Source: Akkermansia muciniphila (GTDB lineage Bacteria; Verrucomicrobiota; Verrucomicrobiia; Verrucomicrobiales; Akkermansiaceae). From it: a DNA stretch of 17,018 nt. Below the pieces are notes generated by a model, which was given only the letters and a program-made list of their open reading frames with translations, ran no database searches and was not told the origin of the DNA. Shown piece by piece: positions 14,896 through 17,018 of this stretch (positions are counted from its first letter, which is position 1; each line of letters opens with the position of its first letter). The stretch is from assembly GCA_004557455.1 (NCBI GenBank), contig SFDX01000040.1, forward strand, positions 1 through 17,018. Reading direction: 5' to 3'. A program made the position numbers and the translations under genes.

Positions 14896-15311
14896 TTGAA
14901 ATATACATCGAAAGCATGGATTGAGGCTCCGGAGAAACGAGGCATAAAAATCAGCATGGACAGCAAAGGGAGATGGGCGGACAATATACCCGTGGAACGC
15001 TTCCGGAGAATAATCAAATACGATTGTTACTTTATCAATGAGTTTCGCACTATAGGAGAACTGATCGGAATGACCGCGTGGTGGATAACGTATTATAACC
15101 GATGCGTCCTCATGCATCACTCCGGTACGACACCCCTTCGAGGGTGTCACAGGCGGCCGGGGTCCCCCCCCCGGCGGCGGACTTTTTCGCGATTACGTCG
15201 CGGGGGCGGGCTCTCTTCGCTGCGCTCCGAGCCCTCGCAAAGCTCGGGACGCCCACCCCCGCACCGAAATCGAGAAAAAAGATTGACAAGTACCACCCGA
15301 ACATGCGATAA
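14896..15311 (+). pseudogene. IS3-family transposase (OrfB) remnant, 5'-truncated and frameshifted
   Basis: The frame from about 14896 encodes YTSKAWIEAPEKRGIKISM, then DSKGRWADNIPVERFRRIIK and FINEFRTIGE. This is the C-terminal half of an rve/DDE integrase core of the IS3 type (family style: QYTSKAWIEALE, SMDGKGRWADN, VERFWRTIKYE). DN and VERF include the last catalytic region. After WITYYN (to 15099) the match continues in another frame from 15102 as RPHASLRYDTPSRV, so one base is missing near 15100. The N-terminal part, OrfA and first Asp are absent. The second frame runs on through a GC-rich tail to TGA at 15309-15311, including a C9 run (15164-15172). The element cannot transpose; it marks past insertion in this accessory end of the window. 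Confidence 0.8.
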
Positions 15312-15312
15312 T
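15283..15312 (+). promoter_or_regulatory. Near-consensus promoter for the tail-anchored unknown gene
   Basis: TTGACA (15283-15288, perfect), 18-base spacer, GATAAT (15307-15312). The start near 15319 would leave a leader of about 79 bases. It lies in the tail of the IS3 remnant, so the IS debris may have supplied the promoter. Confidence 0.6.
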
Positions 15313-15383
15313 CACCCCCGCACACGAATCCGGAATTAGCCCGGGTGGGTGTGTCAGAGAAAGGTACACACCTTGCTTTATGT

Positions 15384-15391
15384 AAAGGAGA
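15384..15391 (+). promoter_or_regulatory. Strong Shine-Dalgarno sequence
   Basis: AAAGGAGA lies 6 bases before ATG 15398. It is the only strong SD I found ahead of any gene in this window; most neighbours have none. It fixes the start of the following gene and suggests a different origin. Confidence 0.75.
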
Positions 15392-15397
15392 TAGATA

Positions 15398-15940
15398 ATG
15401 AAACTGGATTGCCGGGATAAGTTGATGCTGGAGGATGGTTCCACCTGCGCTTTTATGAACCACAGTGCGGGGTGGGACAGCATACGCCTTTGCATGTTCG
15501 ATTTGTACGCCCCATCAGGAACATTGATAGTAAAATGCCGAGTCATGGGAAAACTCTTTCGTTATCTGAGCTTCACCAATGCCGAAGGGCAAGAACTTGC
15601 TACCATACGCTTCAAATGGTCACTCCCGGTGCTTCATTTGCCGGATGGCTCAGAAATAGAATTGAACTTTTTCCGGCATCTGGGTACTGATTTCCTGCCG
15701 GAAGCATCGGTGGAACTGTTTGGTTCAACAATCAACAGCACAGACGGTGTTTTCTCCTTCAGCGAAGATATTGAAGCCGATAAACAAGGGCTTATAAAAG
15801 CAATTCTCTGTTTCTGCAAGCAGTATCCAAAGACCAGAGAAAAAGAGATGGAGAGAGGAAGATACCTCTCTCTGGCTTTTGACACATTGTTAGCTGTGCT
15901 GTTGGCTTTGGCTGCGTTTGCGTGTGCTCGAATCTGTTGA
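15398..15940 (+). CDS. Unknown protein with C-terminal membrane anchor
   Basis: The 180-residue protein is not recognised. Residues 1-125 are rich in short beta-strand-like stretches with repeated D/N-G turns (LEDGST, APSGTLIV, NAEGQELATIRFK, LPDGSEIELNF). This is reminiscent of the tubby-like/LURP-one beta-barrel, but the similarity is too weak to claim. A polar helical part (126-155, ending KTREKEMERGR) precedes one hydrophobic helix at about 156-177 and a short end CARIC. It therefore looks like a tail-anchored inner-membrane protein with its main domain in the cytoplasm. The start at ATG 15398 is well supported by the SD and by a near-consensus promoter. The gene is AT-richer than the housekeeping genes and sits between IS debris and a repeat, which suggests acquisition. 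It is probably a real gene; its function is open. Confidence 0.7.
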   Translation: MKLDCRDKLMLEDGSTCAFMNHSAGWDSIRLCMFDLYAPSGTLIVKCRVMGKLFRYLSFTNAEGQELATIRFKWSLPVLHLPDGSEIELNFFRHLGTDFLPEASVELFGSTINSTDGVFSFSEDIEADKQGLIKAILCFCKQYPKTREKEMERGRYLSLAFDTLLAVLLALAAFACARIC

Positions 15941-15995
15941 AAGTGAAACAACGCCATGTTGCCCGCCATCCCCCGAATCCTAGCCACCACAGCAT

Positions 15996-16090
15996 GTTTT
16001 CACGCTATCTGCAACAAAAATGCAGGAAACGCGCAACAAAATGCCCGCCACGCTTGAACAGAGGGGCGGAAATTGATATAATGCCCGGCA
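15996..16090 (+). repeat. Promoter-bearing direct repeat, copy 1
   Basis: This copy aligns with the copy at 16755-16848. The core 16011-16088 shows about 7 substitutions and one single-base gap over 78 positions (roughly 90% identity); similarity continues at a lower level to the left. The copy ends just after a near-consensus -10 box. Both copies have the same orientation and are 759 bases apart. Confidence 0.8.
16054..16082 (+). promoter_or_regulatory. Promoter inside repeat copy 1
   Basis: TTGAAC (16054-16059), 17-base spacer, perfect TATAAT (16077-16082), preceded by A-rich DNA. It points at the flavoprotein gene; the leader would be about 110-150 bases depending on the start codon used. 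Confidence 0.65.
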
Positions 16091-16196
16091 CGGAACAGAA
16101 AGCAACCTTGCGGAGGAAGAACCGGAAGATACTCCGGTAACGCGAAGCATTGATGCTCTTTTCAAGCAGTTAAGACAGCAACAAGCGCAATAAAGC

Positions 16197-16724
16197 ATGA
16201 ACCGGCTCTTTTCCCCGGAAACCTCATCCTGTTCGATGGGTGTATATACCACACGCTCTCTCCGCAGACAAGACAGAGCCATGACTGAACAAAATGCCCG
16301 ACTCTTGTTACGCGAGGCAACTTACGCTGTCCTCTGCATGGAAAACATAGACGGTGGAGGTTATGGCATACCCATCAATTATGCATGGGATGAGGAAGAT
16401 TCCATCTATTTTCATTGCGCCGGTATGGGGCATAAGCTTCGTTGTATTCAGAATAATCCCCGGGTCTCGCTCGTGGTGCTGAAAGCCCCCAGCGTTCTTG
16501 GTGAACAATTCTCTATGGCCTATGAAAGTGTCATAGTTCAGGGTAACGTGGATATTGTAAACAATTCAGAAGAAAAACGAAAGGCTCTCACGCTGCTTAT
16601 TCAACGCATTACACCTCAACACATCGAACGCGGGGAGCAGTACATCAATCGCGCCATTGACATCACAACAGTACTACGTCTCAGAATATCTGAATTCAGT
16701 GGGAAATCACATTCTTCCCACTGA
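16197..16724 (+). CDS. NimA/pyridoxamine 5'-phosphate oxidase-like flavin-binding protein
   Basis: Up to 175 residues form a small split-barrel flavoprotein. The family pattern is clear: RRQDRAMTEQNARLLLREATYAVLCM (23-48), GGYGIPINYAWDEEDSIYFHCAGMGHKLRCIQNNPRVSLVV (54-94), YESVIVQGNVDIV (109-121) and the C-terminal ITTVLRLRISEFSGK. Relatives bind FMN, F420 or haem and include 5-nitroimidazole reductases (NimA-D); the IYFHCA..GHK segment is typical. The substrate cannot be told from sequence. Start: ATG 16197 is the longest, but ATG 16236 (MGVYTTRSLRRQDRAM) is closer to the usual N-terminus; neither has a good SD. The gene is flanked by two direct repeats, is driven by the promoter in the first, and ends in a long hairpin, so it looks like a self-contained accessory unit. 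Confidence 0.88.
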   Translation: MNRLFSPETSSCSMGVYTTRSLRRQDRAMTEQNARLLLREATYAVLCMENIDGGGYGIPINYAWDEEDSIYFHCAGMGHKLRCIQNNPRVSLVVLKAPSVLGEQFSMAYESVIVQGNVDIVNNSEEKRKALTLLIQRITPQHIERGEQYINRAIDITTVLRLRISEFSGKSHSSH

Positions 16725-16727
16725 ATT
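16693..16727 (+). terminator. 13-bp hairpin spanning the stop codon of the flavoprotein gene
   Basis: AATTCAGTGGGAA (16693-16705) pairs perfectly with TTCCCACTGAATT (16715-16727) across a 9-base loop. The TGA stop (16722-16724) is inside the second arm. The following bases are only moderately T-rich, so it may terminate transcription or protect the mRNA end. As a perfect 13-bp palindrome it is unlikely to be chance. Confidence 0.6.
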
Positions 16728-16754
16728 GTTGCCTTGCGGTGGGGGAGTGGGCTG

Positions 16755-16848
16755 GTTTTTGCGCCATCGGCAAAAAAATGCCGGAAACGCGCAACGAAAT
16801 GCCCGCCGAGCTTGCACAGAGGGGCAGAAATTGATATAATGCCCCGTG
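16755..16848 (+). repeat. Promoter-bearing direct repeat, copy 2
   Basis: Second copy of the element at 15996-16090, with the best-conserved core at 16770-16846. Its left part contains TTTTTGC and GCAAAAA arms around 7 bases (16756-16776), a feature less perfect in copy 1. It lies downstream of the flavoprotein gene and faces out of the window. Confidence 0.8.
16812..16840 (+). promoter_or_regulatory. Promoter inside repeat copy 2
   Basis: TTGCAC (16812-16817), 17-base spacer, perfect TATAAT (16835-16840). Bases 16841-17018 downstream hold no gene I can support; the only frame from the overlapping ATG at 16839 gives 37 residues with no recognisable features. The served gene may begin beyond the window. 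Confidence 0.6.
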
Positions 16849-17018
16849 GCAAAATCTGTGTACAATCAATCAAGGATTATTTCATTACATTGCCGTCCCA
16901 TAAGGGGCAAATGGGTGGAGTAGCCGGGATGCAGGAAAAATTTGGCGGATGACAGAAATGGTGCTTTGAGATTGGCCGACTACAACTCATAATCGGTGTG
17001 TGAACAAAAACACCCAAA

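Noticed and set aside
14662..15150. 163-codon upstream extension of the rpiB-glyA frame
   Set aside because: It crosses the promoter and the IS3 remnant in reverse; RpiB begins exactly at ATG 14661 in the family.
15634..15990. 118-codon minus-strand frame over the tail-anchored gene
   Set aside because: The opposite strand has promoter, SD and a membrane helix; this frame has none of these.
15996..16848. The two repeats as integron attC sites or a CRISPR array
   Set aside because: There are only two copies 759 bases apart, with no attC core pattern found, no regular spacing and no cas or integrase genes in the window.
16734..16952. 72-codon frame running through repeat copy 2
   Set aside because: It reads across the promoter repeat; the similarity to the frame in copy 1 is explained by DNA repeat identity, and no domain is visible.

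Overview
The window looks like chromosomal DNA from a fermentative anaerobe, most likely of the Verrucomicrobiota (Akkermansia-like). This is an inference from protein style, high-GC housekeeping genes, general lack of Shine-Dalgarno sequences, a stand-alone pyruvate formate-lyase and an RpiB-SHMT fusion; no rRNA or marker gene settles it. Promoters readable by eye are of the sigma70 type (TTGNNN, mostly 17 bases, TAYAAT-like).

Layout. Bases 1-315 are the 3' end of an IS630-type transposase, followed by AT-rich DNA without a convincing gene (316-762). Bases 763-4250 are a minus-strand cluster, PBP2 (mrdA-like) - fabG - rlmH, covering cell-wall elongation, fatty-acid synthesis and ribosome modification. 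Diverging from it are a small PTS EIIA protein (4412-4885) and pflB (4992-7259), each with its own promoter. Bases 7368-9157 are a minus-strand accessory pair: an exported caspase-like-fold candidate and a membrane acyltransferase whose 5' end is out of frame across a C7 tract. Diverging from that pair is an operon of a PpiD/SurA-like membrane-anchored chaperone candidate with an EF-hand loop (9312-11060) and a POT-family peptide transporter (11072-12706). Converging on it is a fused RpiB-GlyA gene (12976-14661) with a clear intrinsic terminator. From about 14860 to the end the DNA is accessory: a frameshifted IS3-type transposase remnant, a tail-anchored unknown protein with its own promoter and strong RBS, and a NimA/pyridoxamine-oxidase-like flavoprotein flanked by two ~80-95 bp direct repeats, each carrying a near-consensus promoter.

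Most interesting: (1) the acyltransferase gene is restored to one complete reading frame by adding a single C to a C7 run just after its ATG, a typical design for phase variation; (2) a repeated promoter-bearing element brackets a single-gene unit; (3) an RpiB-SHMT fusion; (4) three unrelated genes have good promoters whose -10 box ends only 7-9 bases before ATG, implying leaderless mRNAs; (5) a secreted His/Cys protein of caspase-like appearance; (6) an EF-hand loop inside a PpiD-like protein.
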